A DNA stretch of 61,908 nt, from the NCBI RefSeq assembly GCF_001666755.1, contig NZ_LZJC01000030.1, positions 1-61,908 of the forward strand, given 5' to 3'. The position numbers and the translations under genes are program-made. Shown piece by piece: positions 1 to 9,882 of this stretch (the first letter of the stretch is position 1; each line of letters begins with the position of its first letter). A model generated the notes under the pieces. The model was given only the letters and a program-made list of their open reading frames with translations. It ran no database searches and was not told where the DNA came from. The stretch comes from Mycobacterium sp. E1214. Its GTDB lineage: Bacteria; Actinomycetota; Actinomycetes; Mycobacteriales; Mycobacteriaceae.

Positions 1-280
1 GGCGCCTTGTGCTCATCGCCGCGAGCGGGACGATCCTGGCCGTGCGCGCCGGGGACATGCCGTTGCTGCTGGCGGCGGGCGGGGCGACGAGATAGTGGCT
101 CGGCGGCACCAGCTCGGGTCCGAGGTTCTGCGGTGCCGGCGCCGGCACGGCGGGGGCGGGTGCCGGCGCGGGTGGCAGCGGGTCCGCCGAGGCGGCGCCG
201 CCCGTGGCAATCGCACAGCCGATCAGGCCGGCGATCAGGCCCCCCAGGACGACCCGGGGCGCGGGCACGATCTCTTTCAT
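1..280 (-). CDS. Mtc28-like secreted proline-rich protein (partial, N-terminus)
   Basis: The frame opens at the ATG at 280 and runs off the left edge without a stop (93 codons). The product begins with a Sec-type signal: a hydrophobic stretch (residues about 10-26, LGGLIAGLIGCAIA) followed by small residues ending in ASA, so cleavage is likely after residue 32. A Pro/Ala-rich mature start follows (DPLPPAPAPAPA). The layout, and the position divergent from leuS, match the secreted antigen Mtc28 (Rv0040c) of M. tuberculosis. Only the amino-terminal part is present, so the folded domain cannot be checked. Function in the family is unknown; export is inferred from the signal peptide. Confidence 0.6.
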   Translation of the reverse strand, partial: MKEIVPAPRVVLGGLIAGLIGCAIATGGAASADPLPPAPAPAPAVPAPAPQNLGPELVPPSHYLVAPPAASSNGMSPARTARIVPLAAMSTRR

Positions 281-452
281 CTGCGTCGGTCCTTTCACAG
301 GCTCGATACCAGAAGCCGTCGATAGAGGCCGACTGTAACTACAGGTCAAAGGCGGTGAACAGGCTCGACACACAGCTGGGATGAACCTCTGATCGGTGCG
401 CAACGGAACCGAGACCAAGCTGTGGCCGGCGTTCTCGACGTGGCGGCCCTTA

Positions 453-458
453 TACCCT
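453..458 (+). promoter_or_regulatory. leuS -10 element, leaderless promoter
   Basis: TACCCT fits the mycobacterial -10 consensus TANNNT. Its last T lies 7 nt before the GTG at 465, so transcription is predicted to start on the first base of the start codon. No Shine-Dalgarno sequence precedes that GTG, as expected for a leaderless mRNA. Confidence 0.55.
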
Positions 459-464
459 GTTCAG

Positions 465-3368
465 GTGACCGAAACCCCGACCAGCGCGCCAGCAAGCAAC
501 GCCGGCGCCGTTCAGACGGACTCCGACGCGCCGCCACACCGCTACACCGCGGCGCTGGCGGGCCGCATCGAGAGCACGTGGCAGGACAACTGGGCCAAGC
601 TTGGAACGTTCAACGTGCCCAACCCGGTCGGCTCCCTGGCTCCGAAGGACGGCACCCCCATTCCCGCCGACAAGTTGTTCGTGCAGGACATGTTCCCGTA
701 CCCCTCGGGCGAAGGCTTGCACGTCGGTCACCCGCTGGGCTACATCGCCACCGACGTCTACGCCCGCTACTTCCGCATGACCGGCCGTAATGTGTTGCAC
801 GCGTTAGGTTTCGATGCGTTCGGTTTGCCGGCCGAGCAGTACGCGGTGCAGACCGGTACCCATCCGCGCTCCAGGACCGAAGCCAACGTGGTCAACTTCC
901 GCAGGCAGCTGGGCCGCTTGGGTCTGGGTCACGACACCCGGCGCAGCTTCTCCACCACCGACGTGGAGTTCTACAAGTGGACGCAGTGGATCTTCCTGCA
1001 GATTTACAACGCGTGGTTCGACCCTGCGGCAAACAAGGCACGACCGATCGCCGAGCTGATCGCCGAATTCGACTCGGGCGCACGCACCCTCGACGACGGG
1101 CGGGACTGGGCCGCGCTGTCGGCGGGGGAGCGGTCCGACGTGATCGACGGGCACCGCCTGGTTTACCGCGCCGACTCGATGGTGAACTGGTGCCCCGGTC
1201 TGGGCACAGTGCTGGCCAACGAGGAGGTCACGTCCGACGGTCGCAGCGACCGGGGAAACTTCCCGGTGTTCCGGAAAAGGCTGCGGCAGTGGATGATGCG
1301 GATCACCGCCTACTCGGACCGGCTGCTCGACGACCTGGAGTTGCTCGACTGGCCCGAGCCGGTGAAAACCATGCAGCGCAACTGGATCGGCCGGTCCACC
1401 GGCGCGAAGGCGTTGTTCTCGGCCGCGACGGCCGGCGGCCGCGCGGTCGACATCGAGGTCTTCACCACCCGCCCCGACACGCTGTTCGGCGCGACCTATC
1501 TGGTCCTGGCGCCCGAACACGACCTGGTCGACGAATTGGTCGCGCCGGCGTGGCCGGACGCAACCGACCCGCGGTGGACCTACGGTGCGGCCACCCCCGG
1601 TGAAGCCGTCGCCGCCTACCGGCGCGCGATCGGGTCGAAGTCGGATTTGGAGCGTCAGGAGAGCAAGGAGAAGACCGGCGTCTTCCTGGGCAGCTACGCC
1701 ACCAACCCCACCAACGGTAAGCCGGTGCCGATTTTCATCGCCGACTACGTGTTGGCGGGATATGGCACCGGCGCCATCATGGCCGTTCCCGGCCACGACC
1801 AGCGCGACTGGGATTTCGCGCGCGAGTTCGGGCTTCCCATCGTGGAAGTTATTGCCGGGGGCGATGTTTCGCAGTCCGCCTATGCGGGTGACGGGGTGCT
1901 GGTCAACTCCGGCTTCCTGAACGGGATGGACGTCGCCGCCGCCAAGCAGGCCATCACCGACCGCTTGGCGGCCGAGGGGCGCGGCCAGGCCCGCGTCGAA
2001 TTCAAGCTGCGGGACTGGCTTTTCGCCCGGCAGCGGTACTGGGGTGAGCCGTTCCCGATCGTCTACGACAGTGACGAACGCCCGCACGCCCTCGACGAGG
2101 CGGCGCTGCCGGTCGAATTGCCCGACGTCCCCGACTATTCGCCGGTGCTGTTCGACCCCGACGACGCCGACAGCGAGCCCTCGCCGCCGCTGGCCAAGGC
2201 GACCGACTGGGTGCACGTGGAGTTGGATTTGGGCGACGGCCTGAAGCCCTACACCCGCGACACCAACGTCATGCCGCAATGGGCCGGCAGCTCCTGGTAC
2301 GAGCTGCGCTACACCGACCCGCACAATTCCGAGCGGTTCTGCGCTAAGGAGAACGAGGCGTACTGGATGGGCCCGCGGCCCGCCGAGCACGGCGACCGCG
2401 ACCCCGGCGGGGTGGACCTTTACGTCGGTGGCGCCGAGCACGCGGTGCTGCACCTGCTTTACGCGCGGTTCTGGCACAAGGTCCTCTACGACTTGGGGCA
2501 CGTCAGCTCCCGTGAACCGTACCGGCGGCTGGTCAACCAGGGTTACATCCAGGCCTTCGCCTACACCGACGCGCGGGGTTCCTACGTTCCCGCGGAGCGC
2601 GTCGTCGAACGCGACGGCACCTTCTTCTACCCGGGTCCCGACGGCGAGATCGAGGTTTTCCAGGAATTCGGCAAAATCGGTAAAAGCCTGAAGAATTCGA
2701 TTTCACCGGACGAGATCTGCGACGACTACGGCGCCGACACCTTGCGGGTCTACGAGATGTCGATGGGACCGCTGGAGTACTCGCGCCCGTGGGCCACCAA
2801 GGACGTCGTGGGCGCGCACCGGTTCCTGCAGCGGGTGTGGCGGCTGGTGATCGACGAACAGACCGGTGTCACGCGGGTCGTCGACGGGCGGGAGCTCGAC
2901 GCCGGCACGCTGCGGGTGCTGCACCGCACCATCGCCGGTGTCACCGAAGACTATGCGGCGCTGCGCAACAACACCGCCGGGGCGAAGCTGATCGAGTACA
3001 CCAACCACCTGACCAAGGAGCACCGGGACGCCGTGCCCCGCGCGGCGGCCGAGCCGTTGGTGCTGATGCTGGCGCCGCTGGCGCCGCACCTGGCCGAGGA
3101 GTTGTGGCAGCGGCTCGGGCATAGCAGCTCGCTGGCCCACGGGCCGTTCCCCAAGGCCGACCCCGCCCACTTGGTGGACGACACCGTCGAATATCCCGTG
3201 CAGGTCAACGGGAAGGTGCGGGGCCGGGTGGTGGTGGCCGCCGACGCGGACCAGGACACGCTCAAGGCGGCGGCGCTGGCCGACGAGAAGGTGCAGGCTT
3301 TCCTGGCGGGCGCGGATCCGCGCAAGGTGATCGTGGTCCCGGGCCGGCTGGTGAACCTGGTGGTCTAG
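465..3368 (+). CDS. leuS: Leucyl-tRNA synthetase
   Basis: Charges tRNA-Leu with leucine in the cytosol; class I aminoacyl-tRNA synthetase of 967 residues, close to the M. tuberculosis enzyme. The class I signature is HVGH (residues 86-89) and the KMSKS-type loop is KIGKS (737-741). The CP1 editing domain lies between them, with the TRPDT threonine-rich motif, and an anticodon-binding domain and C-terminal tail end the protein. An ATG-initiated frame is open further upstream (396), but homology starts at VTETPTS and the -10 box supports the GTG at 465. Its stop overlaps the stop of the convergent SDR gene by 4 nt (CTAG). Confidence 0.96.
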   Translation: MTETPTSAPASNAGAVQTDSDAPPHRYTAALAGRIESTWQDNWAKLGTFNVPNPVGSLAPKDGTPIPADKLFVQDMFPYPSGEGLHVGHPLGYIATDVYARYFRMTGRNVLHALGFDAFGLPAEQYAVQTGTHPRSRTEANVVNFRRQLGRLGLGHDTRRSFSTTDVEFYKWTQWIFLQIYNAWFDPAANKARPIAELIAEFDSGARTLDDGRDWAALSAGERSDVIDGHRLVYRADSMVNWCPGLGTVLANEEVTSDGRSDRGNFPVFRKRLRQWMMRITAYSDRLLDDLELLDWPEPVKTMQRNWIGRSTGAKALFSAATAGGRAVDIEVFTTRPDTLFGATYLVLAPEHDLVDELVAPAWPDATDPRWTYGAATPGEAVAAYRRAIGSKSDLERQESKEKTGVFLGSYATNPTNGKPVPIFIADYVLAGYGTGAIMAVPGHDQRDWDFAREFGLPIVEVIAGGDVSQSAYAGDGVLVNSGFLNGMDVAAAKQAITDRLAAEGRGQARVEFKLRDWLFARQRYWGEPFPIVYDSDERPHALDEAALPVELPDVPDYSPVLFDPDDADSEPSPPLAKATDWVHVELDLGDGLKPYTRDTNVMPQWAGSSWYELRYTDPHNSERFCAKENEAYWMGPRPAEHGDRDPGGVDLYVGGAEHAVLHLLYARFWHKVLYDLGHVSSREPYRRLVNQGYIQAFAYTDARGSYVPAERVVERDGTFFYPGPDGEIEVFQEFGKIGKSLKNSISPDEICDDYGADTLRVYEMSMGPLEYSRPWATKDVVGAHRFLQRVWRLVIDEQTGVTRVVDGRELDAGTLRVLHRTIAGVTEDYAALRNNTAGAKLIEYTNHLTKEHRDAVPRAAAEPLVLMLAPLAPHLAEELWQRLGHSSSLAHGPFPKADPAHLVDDTVEYPVQVNGKVRGRVVVAADADQDTLKAAALADEKVQAFLAGADPRKVIVVPGRLVNLVV

Positions 3369-4036
3369 CGCCCCGCGGGCCGCAGCACCACCTCGTGGAC
3401 GTGGCCGTCGCGGGGAGTCGCCACCACGTTGGCGACGGCGGCCGCGACCGTCTCGGGCTTCAGGAACTTGGCGGGATCGTAGTGGCCGCCCTCGAACTCG
3501 ACCAGCTCGCGTTGCATGTCGCTGTCGGTCCTGCCGGGATATACCGTGCTGACCCGCAGGTCGGGCTCGTCGCCGCGCAACGAATCGGCGAAGGCCCGGA
3601 GCGCGAACTTGCTGGCGGAGTAGGACGCCATCCCCGGCGAAACATTGCGTCCCGCACCGGAATTGATGAAGATCACCTGCCCGCGGGCGCTGCGCAGCGC
3701 GGGCAGCAGCGCCAGCGTCAGGTGCACCGGTCCGAAGACGTTGACCGCGAACGTGGCGCGCCATTCGTCGACGTGCGAGTCGGCGACGTGGCCGGGGATG
3801 GACAGGCCCGCGTTGTGCACCAGGACGTCGAGTTCGTCGACCACTTCGCAAGCGGCCTCAATCTCGTCGGTGTCGGTCAGGTCCAACGGAAACGTGGTGG
3901 CGCCGAGTCGCTCGGCCACCGCGTCGAGCCGGTCGGAGGGCCGACCGGCCAGCAGCAGGGTGTGCGTGGGCGCCAGCGCCGCGGCGATGGCGGAACCGAT
4001 GCCGCCGCCGGCGCCGGTGATGAGTGCGGTTGGCAT
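3365..4036 (-). CDS. Short-chain dehydrogenase/reductase (classical SDR)
   Basis: Probable NAD(P)-dependent cytosolic oxidoreductase of 223 residues; substrate unknown. The Rossmann glycine motif TGAGGGIG is at residues 7-14, the NAG motif at 75-77, a catalytic-serine region INSGAG near 126, and the catalytic pair Y139/K143 in YSASK. It is short for a classical SDR, with a reduced C-terminal substrate loop. The gene is convergent with leuS and not part of the M. tuberculosis order I recall at this locus. The GRPSDR stretch after the second beta strand suggests NADP preference, which is an inference. Confidence 0.85.
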   Translation of the reverse strand: MPTALITGAGGGIGSAIAAALAPTHTLLLAGRPSDRLDAVAERLGATTFPLDLTDTDEIEAACEVVDELDVLVHNAGLSIPGHVADSHVDEWRATFAVNVFGPVHLTLALLPALRSARGQVIFINSGAGRNVSPGMASYSASKFALRAFADSLRGDEPDLRVSTVYPGRTDSDMQRELVEFEGGHYDPAKFLKPETVAAAVANVVATPRDGHVHEVVLRPAGR

Positions 4037-4085
4037 GCCGCACAGTCTACGAGACGCCGTGAAACCGCTTGCTCAGCAGGTGTTT

Positions 4086-4592
4086 TCAAGCCTCTTTGCG
4101 GGCCGGTGACTCGCCTGCGGGACCCGATGTGGGCTCGCCCGAGGCCAGCCGCTCCAACGGCGCCAGCGCCTTCATCAGAATGTCGAGGTCGGCCAGGGGA
4201 AGTTGGCCCAGCATGGCAGCCAGGGCGGCGCGCCGGTTGGCCAGCGACTCGCCGTGAACGGCGCGACCCCGTGGCGTGATGTCGACGAGCACCGCCCGCA
4301 GATCGGAGGGATCGCGGGAGCGCTTGACCAGGCCCACCTTCTCGAGCCGGCGGATCGCCACGGTGGTGGTGGGGGTGCGCACCCGTTCATGGGCGGCCAG
4401 GTCGGTCATCCGGATGGGACCCTGGTCGAGCAAAGTCACCAGAATCGACAACTGCGCGAGGGTCAGTTCGCCCGCGGCTGCGGTCGCGCTCGGGTCTCCG
4501 CGGCGCAGAATCGAAAACAATTTGGACAGCGCGCGGTGCAGCCCTTCGGCGAGCTCGGCCACGTCGGCCGGGTTGGGTTCGCTGTCCACCAT
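4086..4592 (-). CDS. MarR-family transcriptional regulator (Rv0042c-like)
   Basis: Winged-helix DNA-binding repressor, about 168 residues. The recognition-helix region reads LAAHERVRTPTTTVAIRRLEKVGLV, followed by a wing with SRDPSDLRAVLVDIT, the usual MarR D-R-R type hairpin. An in-frame ATG exists at 4634, but the ATG at 4592 starts a more typical N-terminus (MVDSEPNPAD) and has a -10 hexamer just upstream. The equivalent M. tuberculosis gene follows leuS. The effector and targets are unknown; the neighbouring importer operon is a possible target by position only. Confidence 0.85.
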   Translation of the reverse strand: MVDSEPNPADVAELAEGLHRALSKLFSILRRGDPSATAAAGELTLAQLSILVTLLDQGPIRMTDLAAHERVRTPTTTVAIRRLEKVGLVKRSRDPSDLRAVLVDITPRGRAVHGESLANRRAALAAMLGQLPLADLDILMKALAPLERLASGEPTSGPAGESPARKEA

Positions 4593-4600
4593 AAACGGGC

Positions 4601-4606
4601 AGTCTA
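4601..4606 (-). promoter_or_regulatory. -10 element of the MarR gene
   Basis: On the minus strand this is TAGACT (TANNNT). The predicted transcription start is about 2 nt before the ATG at 4592, giving a nearly leaderless message. This decides between the ATGs at 4634 and 4592. Confidence 0.4.
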
Positions 4607-4656
4607 ACGCGATATCAGGACCGTTCAAGCGCACTAATGCCCACTAGTTAGCCCGT

Positions 4657-5403
4657 TTAAAGCACTTGGGACAGAAAACGCTGCAAGCGTTCGGTCTGCG
4701 CGGCTTCGAAAAGCTGCTCGGGCGGCCCCGATTCCACGACCTTGCCGTGGTCCATGAAAACCACGGTGTCGGATGCCGAGCGAGCAAAGCCCATTTCGTG
4801 GGTGACCACGAGCATTGTCATGCCGTCTGAGCCGAGGTCGGCGATCAGTTGCAGAATTCCCTTGACCATTTCCGGATCCAGCGCCGAGGTGGCCTCGTCG
4901 AAGAACATCACCTGCGGGGCCATGGCCAGCGCGCGGGCGATGGCGACCCGTTGTTGTTGGCCGCCGGAGAGCATGCCGGGGCGCGCATCCGCCTTGTGCT
5001 TCAAGCCAACTCGGTCGAGCTGGGCCAGCGCGAGGTCGCGCGCCTCGTCGGCGGGCATCCGGCGCAGCTTGCGGGGGGCCATGGCGACGTTCTTCAGCAC
5101 GCTCAGGTGCGGGAACAAGTTGAACTGCTGGAACACCATGCCGATGCGCTGCCGGAGTTCGTCGGGATCGTCATCCAACACCGAGCGGCCGTCCAGTTGG
5201 ATGTCGCCGCCGTCGGGTTCGTACAGCCGGTTGAGCACCCGCAGCAGCGTCGACTTGCCCGAGCCGGACGGGCCGATGACCGCCACCGTGCTCGCGGCGG
5301 GCACCTCGATGTCGACCCCGCGCAGCACGGCGGCACCTCCCAGGGTCTTGCGAATTTCGCTGGCGCGCAACGACACCGACGGCCAATGGGCGGTGGCGGT
5401 CAC
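4657..5403 (-). CDS. Polar amino-acid ABC transporter, ATP-binding protein (GlnQ-like)
   Basis: ATPase subunit (248 residues) that would power amino-acid import through the fused binding protein/permease encoded upstream. Walker A is GPSGSGKST (residues 44-52), the Q-loop is in VFQQFNLFPH, the signature is LSGGQQQR, Walker B is VMFFDEATSALD and the H-loop is VVTHE. This is the HisP/GlnQ pattern. The GTG start overlaps the TGA of the permease gene (GTGA), so the two are translationally coupled. The same reading frame is open upstream but does not encode family sequence. The substrate (glutamine/glutamate-type) is an inference from family. Confidence 0.93.
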   Translation of the reverse strand: MTATAHWPSVSLRASEIRKTLGGAAVLRGVDIEVPAASTVAVIGPSGSGKSTLLRVLNRLYEPDGGDIQLDGRSVLDDDPDELRQRIGMVFQQFNLFPHLSVLKNVAMAPRKLRRMPADEARDLALAQLDRVGLKHKADARPGMLSGGQQQRVAIARALAMAPQVMFFDEATSALDPEMVKGILQLIADLGSDGMTMLVVTHEMGFARSASDTVVFMDHGKVVESGPPEQLFEAAQTERLQRFLSQVL

Positions 5404-7217
5404 GTCATTTCCTGGCTCAACGCCGGGGTGAGCACCGCGGCCCCTTTGTCGGGTTCCGCCTTCGGCCGTCCGCGGCGCAATCTCGCGTCGATGTAGTTGA
5501 CCAGGTGCGTCAGCGGAATGGTCAGGATCAGGTAGAAGGCGCCCGCGGCCACCAGCGGCGACAGGTTGCCCGTCTGCGCGTTGAGGTCCCGACCCACCTG
5601 GAACAGCTCCCGTTGGTCGGCGATCAGCCCGAGGAAATACACCAACGCCGACGCCTTCAGCAGCCCGATGGCTTGGTTCACCAGGGCGGGCAGCACCCGG
5701 CGGATCCCCTGCGGCACCACCACCAGCCGCATCGCGGTGGCATAGCTGAAGCCGAGCGCGCGGGAGGCCTCCAGTTGCCCGGGGTCGACGCTTTGAATTC
5801 CCGCGCGCAGGATCTCGCCGATGTAGGCGGCTGCCATCAGCCCGAGCGCCGCGATGCCCAGCGGATAAGGGTTCTTGTGGGTCAGGCCGCCCACCAGGGG
5901 GCCGACGCCCATCCCGATCAGCAGGATGATGACCACTTCGGGAAGGCCGCGAAAGATGTCGGTGTAGATCCGGGCGGGCCAGCGCAACCACCACGAGTGC
6001 GAGATCCCCGCCATGGCCAACACCATGCCGAGCGCCAGGCCGATGACGAGCGCGCTGTTGGTCAGGATCAGGGTGTTCGGAAGCCCCGTGGTGAGCAGTT
6101 GGGGGATGGCCTGCCGGTACATGTCCCAGTTGAAGAAGGAGTCGCGCAGCTGCGCCAGGGCCGACCTCGGTGCGGCCGGGCTCTGGGTTTGCCGGTGTTG
6201 GGCGGCGGCGATGGCGGCGAAGTCCGGCAGCTTGGGGACGGGAGCGGCCTTGGATCCGGGCTTCCAGCCGGGCGGCAGCGGCCGCGGCACCCACTGTGAA
6301 TACAGGGTGGCCCAGGTGCCGTCGGCGATCACCGCATCCAGGCCGGAGTTGAGCGCGTCGACGAGCGGCTTGTTCTCGCGCCCGACCGCGTAGGCGACGA
6401 AGTTGCCGGGGCTGAACGTGTTGGCGGCGATCACCGCCGGGTCACCCGGGTGGATCACGGTGGCAGCAAGCGTCCCGGGCGCCACCCACGCGTCGATCTG
6501 GCGCATCTTGAGGCTCGCGTACAAGGTCGCGAAGCCGGGGTACTTGACCGGCTGGAGGTGCAGGGTGTCGACGACGTAGGACTCCTCGACCGTGCCCTGG
6601 ACCACCCCGATCCGTTGGCCACCCGCCAGATCGTTGAACGAGTGGATCGCCGAGCCGGGCGGCACCACCAGCGAGTAAAAGCCGAAGTCGTAGCCGTTGG
6701 TGAAGGCGACGGTGCGGCGGCGCGGCTGCGTGGCTTTGATGGCGGCCGAGCCGACGTCGAACTGCCGGGACGCGACCTGCGCGAGCAGCGCGGCGAAGTC
6801 CGTACTGACGAAGCGGATCTGCAGGCCGAGCTTGCCGGCGATGGCGCGCAACACGAGGTTGTCGAAGCCGCTGAACTCTCCGGTGGGGCTGATGCAGACG
6901 TTGGGTGGCGCGTCCGAGAGCGTCCCGACCGTCAAGACGCCCGGGGTGCTCAGGCCCAGGGCGTCGGCGCTCACGGCATCGAGCGGTTCGACGGTGGGCG
7001 TCGTGTCCCGGTCGACCGGATCGGTTTTCGGCGCGGTCGTCAGGTCCTGCGGGAGGGCGCGCGCGCTGTCCATCCCGGAGGGGGAGCACTGGTTCCAGTC
7101 GGCCGCCGCGGGTGCCGCGGAACCGACCAGGGCCACGGCGCAGACCAGCAGGATGGTCGCCGCCAACCCGCACAGTTTTGCGCCGCGCCCGGCGCACCGA
7201 TCCACGCGCACACTCAT
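5400..7217 (-). CDS. Fused substrate-binding protein/permease of a polar amino-acid ABC importer
   Basis: One 605-residue chain carries three parts. A signal segment (AATILLVCAVALVGSAAPAAA) comes first. A type-3 periplasmic solute-binding domain follows (about residues 85-310, with GEFSGFDNLVLRAIAGKLG and the FTNGYDFGFYS region). A HisM/GlnP-type permease makes up the last 230 residues (EAA-like loop around EASRALGFSYATAMRLVVVPQG). Fused binding protein/permease chains are known in actinobacteria and firmicutes. A GTG at 7226 is also in frame, but a -10 hexamer places the mRNA start 1 nt before the ATG at 7217. It forms an operon with the ATPase. Confidence 0.9.
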   Translation of the reverse strand: MSVRVDRCAGRGAKLCGLAATILLVCAVALVGSAAPAAADWNQCSPSGMDSARALPQDLTTAPKTDPVDRDTTPTVEPLDAVSADALGLSTPGVLTVGTLSDAPPNVCISPTGEFSGFDNLVLRAIAGKLGLQIRFVSTDFAALLAQVASRQFDVGSAAIKATQPRRRTVAFTNGYDFGFYSLVVPPGSAIHSFNDLAGGQRIGVVQGTVEESYVVDTLHLQPVKYPGFATLYASLKMRQIDAWVAPGTLAATVIHPGDPAVIAANTFSPGNFVAYAVGRENKPLVDALNSGLDAVIADGTWATLYSQWVPRPLPPGWKPGSKAAPVPKLPDFAAIAAAQHRQTQSPAAPRSALAQLRDSFFNWDMYRQAIPQLLTTGLPNTLILTNSALVIGLALGMVLAMAGISHSWWLRWPARIYTDIFRGLPEVVIILLIGMGVGPLVGGLTHKNPYPLGIAALGLMAAAYIGEILRAGIQSVDPGQLEASRALGFSYATAMRLVVVPQGIRRVLPALVNQAIGLLKASALVYFLGLIADQRELFQVGRDLNAQTGNLSPLVAAGAFYLILTIPLTHLVNYIDARLRRGRPKAEPDKGAAVLTPALSQEMT

Positions 7218-7224
7218 TGCTGCC

Positions 7225-7230
7225 ACCGTA
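7225..7230 (-). promoter_or_regulatory. -10 element of the ABC importer operon
   Basis: Minus-strand TACGGT (TANNNT). Predicted +1 is 7218, one base before the ATG at 7217. It overlaps the alternative GTG start at 7226, which argues against using that codon. Confidence 0.5.
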
Positions 7231-7265
7231 TCGAGCGCGCGGCGGCTTGGCCCGTCAAAGGCGGA

Positions 7266-8006
7266 TCAGAGCAACAGCGACGCCTCGCCGCAGACCGCCT
7301 CGGTGACCTCCGGCACCGCGACGGGCGCGGCCACCACGGGAGCGAGGTCGTCGGGGGCGGTGAACACCCGGCGGCGGCACAGCTCAGCCAGCATGGTCTG
7401 GGCCATCAGATAGGACCGCCCCACGCACGCCGTTCGGGCCGCTTCGGGATCACGCCGCTGAATGGCGGCCGTCTCGTCCTCGTAGAACGGCAGCATCTCT
7501 TCGCGGCTGCTGTGGTAGGTCATCCAGAACACGCGGGGGATCAAGTTCTGCGACGCGCGGATCGTGGCGAGCAGCCGCGGCCCGGCGTACTCCTCGTTGA
7601 GGGTGCGCCGGTATTCGGCGGCGATGTCGGTGAACCCGCGGGAGTCTTTGGCGGCGCGCATGGAGCGCATCAGCGCGTCGAGTTGGCCCAGGATCCCGGG
7701 GGTCGGGTTGCTGGCGGCCCGGGCGGACGCGATCCCGTTGAGGAGGCCGTCGAGTTCGTGGTGTTCGAGAACGGTTGCCTCGTCGAAGCGTTCGACGAAT
7801 GCCCCGCGGTGGTAGCGGGTGGACACGATGCCGTCGTGTTCGAGTTGGACCAGTGCCTCTTGAATGGGAACGCGGCTGACCCCCAAACCGAGCGCGATTT
7901 CATTGCGGTCGACCCGGTCCCCGGTGCGCAACTTACCCGTCAGCAAAAGGTGCAGGATATGGGCGACAACCAAATCCTTTTCCTTGACCCCGTATTTCTT
8001 CGGCAT
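7266..8006 (-). CDS. GntR-family regulator, FadR/FCD subfamily (Rv0043c-like)
   Basis: DNA-binding repressor of 246 residues. The N-terminal winged helix (about residues 8-75) includes [31 protein letters not shown], typical of GntR. The remaining all-helical region is an FCD-type effector domain with metal- or acid-binding histidine candidates (EHHELDG and MTYHSS). The position matches Rv0043c in M. tuberculosis. It lies just upstream of, and in the same direction as, the importer operon, with a 48-nt gap between its stop and the operon ATG, so it may regulate it; this is inference. Confidence 0.88.
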   Translation of the reverse strand: MPKKYGVKEKDLVVAHILHLLLTGKLRTGDRVDRNEIALGLGVSRVPIQEALVQLEHDGIVSTRYHRGAFVERFDEATVLEHHELDGLLNGIASARAASNPTPGILGQLDALMRSMRAAKDSRGFTDIAAEYRRTLNEEYAGPRLLATIRASQNLIPRVFWMTYHSSREEMLPFYEDETAAIQRRDPEAARTACVGRSYLMAQTMLAELCRRRVFTAPDDLAPVVAAPVAVPEVTEAVCGEASLLL

Positions 8007-8121
8007 CTGTTTTAGGCGTCTCTTTCAAACCGATCCAGCGATCCAGCGCCAGAAGTTTCTCACGACTTGGCGCGCGGTTTGAGGTGTTTCGCCGAGGAAG
8101 GTGGGCGCGGACCGCGCGGCG

Positions 8122-8913
8122 TTACGCCTGGCGGGAATCGCGCCACTTACAGAGCGCCTCCGCGGAGCTCAAATCGTAGTTGGGGCCGTCGCAGCCCACG
8201 GTGAGCAGCGTGACGCCCAGGCCGACGAGCGCTTCGGCGTTGTCGATCAGCCCACCGTCGTTCTTCACCGCCGCCGAATGCTCGATGGCGGCGGGATCGC
8301 GGCCGACGTCGGCGCAGTGCCGGCCCAGCACGTCCGACTTGGCCGGGTATTCGTCGGCGGAGCTGAAGCTGTGCCAAATGTCGGCGTATTCGGCCACCAA
8401 TCGCAGGGTCTTGCGCTCACCGCCGCCGCCGATCAGCACCGGGATGTCGCGGGTGGGGGCCGGGTTGAGCTTGCCCAGCCGCGCCTTGATCCTCGGGAGT
8501 GCCTCGGCCAAATCGTCCAGGCGACCGCCGGCCGTGCCGAATTCGTAGCCGTATTCGTCGTAATCGCGCTGCTTCCAACCCGAACCGATTCCCAAAATGA
8601 GGCGGCCGTCCGAGATGTGGTCGACGGTCCGGGCCATGTCGGCCAGCAACTCGGGGTTCCGGTAGGAATTGCACGTCACCAAGGCGCCGATCTGGATGCG
8701 CGACGTTTGCTCCGCCCAAGCGGCCAGCATCGTCCAGCACTCGAAATGCGCGCCGTCGGGGTCGCCGTAGAGCGGGAAGAAATGGTCCCAGTTGAACGCG
8801 ATGTCGACGCCGAGGTCTTCGCAGCGTCGCACCGCGTCGCGGACCTGCGCGTAATGAGGGGCGTGCTGCGGCTGAAGTTGGACACCGATGCGGATGGGCT
8901 GGTGGGAAGTCAT
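8122..8913 (-). CDS. LLM-class F420-dependent oxidoreductase (Rv0044c-like)
   Basis: Luciferase-like (beta/alpha)8 enzyme of 263 residues, probably using F420 as in other mycobacterial members. Recognisable elements are the N-terminal IRIGVQLQPQHAP strand, AFNWDHFFPLYG, the GIGSGWKQRDYDEYG segment and ILIGGGGERK-type C-terminal strand (PVLIGGGGERKTLRLVAEYADIW region). The start at 8913 (MTSHQP) is preferred over the ATG at 8922 because a -10 hexamer predicts transcription starting 1 nt before it. Synteny with Rv0044c supports the call. The substrate is unknown. Confidence 0.88.
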   Translation of the reverse strand: MTSHQPIRIGVQLQPQHAPHYAQVRDAVRRCEDLGVDIAFNWDHFFPLYGDPDGAHFECWTMLAAWAEQTSRIQIGALVTCNSYRNPELLADMARTVDHISDGRLILGIGSGWKQRDYDEYGYEFGTAGGRLDDLAEALPRIKARLGKLNPAPTRDIPVLIGGGGERKTLRLVAEYADIWHSFSSADEYPAKSDVLGRHCADVGRDPAAIEHSAAVKNDGGLIDNAEALVGLGVTLLTVGCDGPNYDLSSAEALCKWRDSRQA

Positions 8914-8920
8914 ACCGTCC

Positions 8921-8926
8921 ACCGTA
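8921..8926 (-). promoter_or_regulatory. -10 element of the Rv0044c-like gene
   Basis: Minus-strand TACGGT. Predicted +1 is 8914, immediately before the ATG at 8913. The hexamer overlaps the alternative ATG region at 8922, excluding that start if this promoter is used. Confidence 0.5.
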
Positions 8927-8929
8927 GGC

Positions 8930-9856
8930 TCATCGCGCGTCGAGCACCCCGCGCAGGATGTCGATCAGCGCGGCGGGCTGGTCGCTTTGTACGGAATGCC
9001 CGGAGTTGGCAACGACGTGGGCGACGCGGAAATACCTTGCGCGCCGGGCGAGTTCGGCCGCGTCCTCATCGGTGACGAAACCCGACGAGCCGCCGCGTAC
9101 GAGGGTGACCGGCGCGGCCAGCCGGTCCACGTCGTCCCACAGGCCGGCAAAGTCGGGGAAGGCGCGGATGGCGTCGTAACGCCATGTCCAATTGCCGTTG
9201 TCCAGCCGGCGCGAATTGTGGAACACGCCGCGGCGCAAGGCCTTGACCTCCCGGTGCGGCGCGGCGGCGACGGTCAGGTCGACCATCGCCTGAAAACTGG
9301 GAAATTCCCGCTCCCCCTGCATCAGCGCCACGGTCCCCTGCTGTTCCTTGGTCAGCTCGGAATGCCGTTGCAGCGCCGAGGGGGTGACGTCGATCAGCAG
9401 CAGCTCGTTGACCAGATCGGGCGCCAGGGCGGCCAGCCGGATCGCCGTCAACCCGCCCAACGACATCCCGACCAGCAGCTCGGCCCGCGGCGCGTGCTCC
9501 CGCAGCACGGGCAGCACCGCGTCGGCGTTGAGCTGGGGCGAGTAGTCGCCATCCGCGCGCCAGGCGGAGTGGCCGTGGCCGGGCAGGTCGACTGCCAGCG
9601 CGGGTTCGCCCACGCCGACGATGACGGTGTCCCAGGTGTGCGCGTTCTGGCCCCCGCCGTGCAGGAAGACGATCCGTGGGCTCTGCTGTGCGGCCTGGCC
9701 GCTCCAGCGCAGAGCGCTGATCCGGCTCTCACCCGCGCCGGACTCGATCCGCTCGACCGCAGGCAGCGGCCCGGCCACGCCCGCCTGCTCGGCGTTCTCG
9801 GTCAGCAACGAGAATTCGGTGAGGCCGGCCAGGTCGTCGTCGGAGATCTCGGTCAT
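8930..9856 (-). CDS. Alpha/beta hydrolase, Rv0045c-like esterase
   Basis: Serine hydrolase of 308 residues with the alpha/beta fold. The oxyanion HGGG motif is at about residues 66-69, the nucleophile elbow is GMSLGG with Ser132, and the catalytic histidine is likely His287 in NSGHSVQSDQ. It resembles Rv0045c, a structurally studied M. tuberculosis esterase found at the same place in the chromosome. A minus-strand TAGTGT (9866-9871) gives a predicted start of transcription 3 nt before the ATG. The natural substrate is not known. Confidence 0.9.
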   Translation of the reverse strand: MTEISDDDLAGLTEFSLLTENAEQAGVAGPLPAVERIESGAGESRISALRWSGQAAQQSPRIVFLHGGGQNAHTWDTVIVGVGEPALAVDLPGHGHSAWRADGDYSPQLNADAVLPVLREHAPRAELLVGMSLGGLTAIRLAALAPDLVNELLLIDVTPSALQRHSELTKEQQGTVALMQGEREFPSFQAMVDLTVAAAPHREVKALRRGVFHNSRRLDNGNWTWRYDAIRAFPDFAGLWDDVDRLAAPVTLVRGGSSGFVTDEDAAELARRARYFRVAHVVANSGHSVQSDQPAALIDILRGVLDAR

Positions 9857-9882
9857 GACCTAAAGACACTAGTGCGGACGCA

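Noticed and set aside
804..2501. Long open frame (565 codons) antisense to leuS
   Set aside because: It is the mirror of a GC-rich gene with strong third-position bias; the leuS product is unmistakable and the antisense protein shows no family motif.
4608..4645. Possible MarR operator dyad upstream of the MarR gene
   Set aside because: The arms around CACTAATGCCCACTAGTTAG are too imperfect to support an operator from sequence alone.
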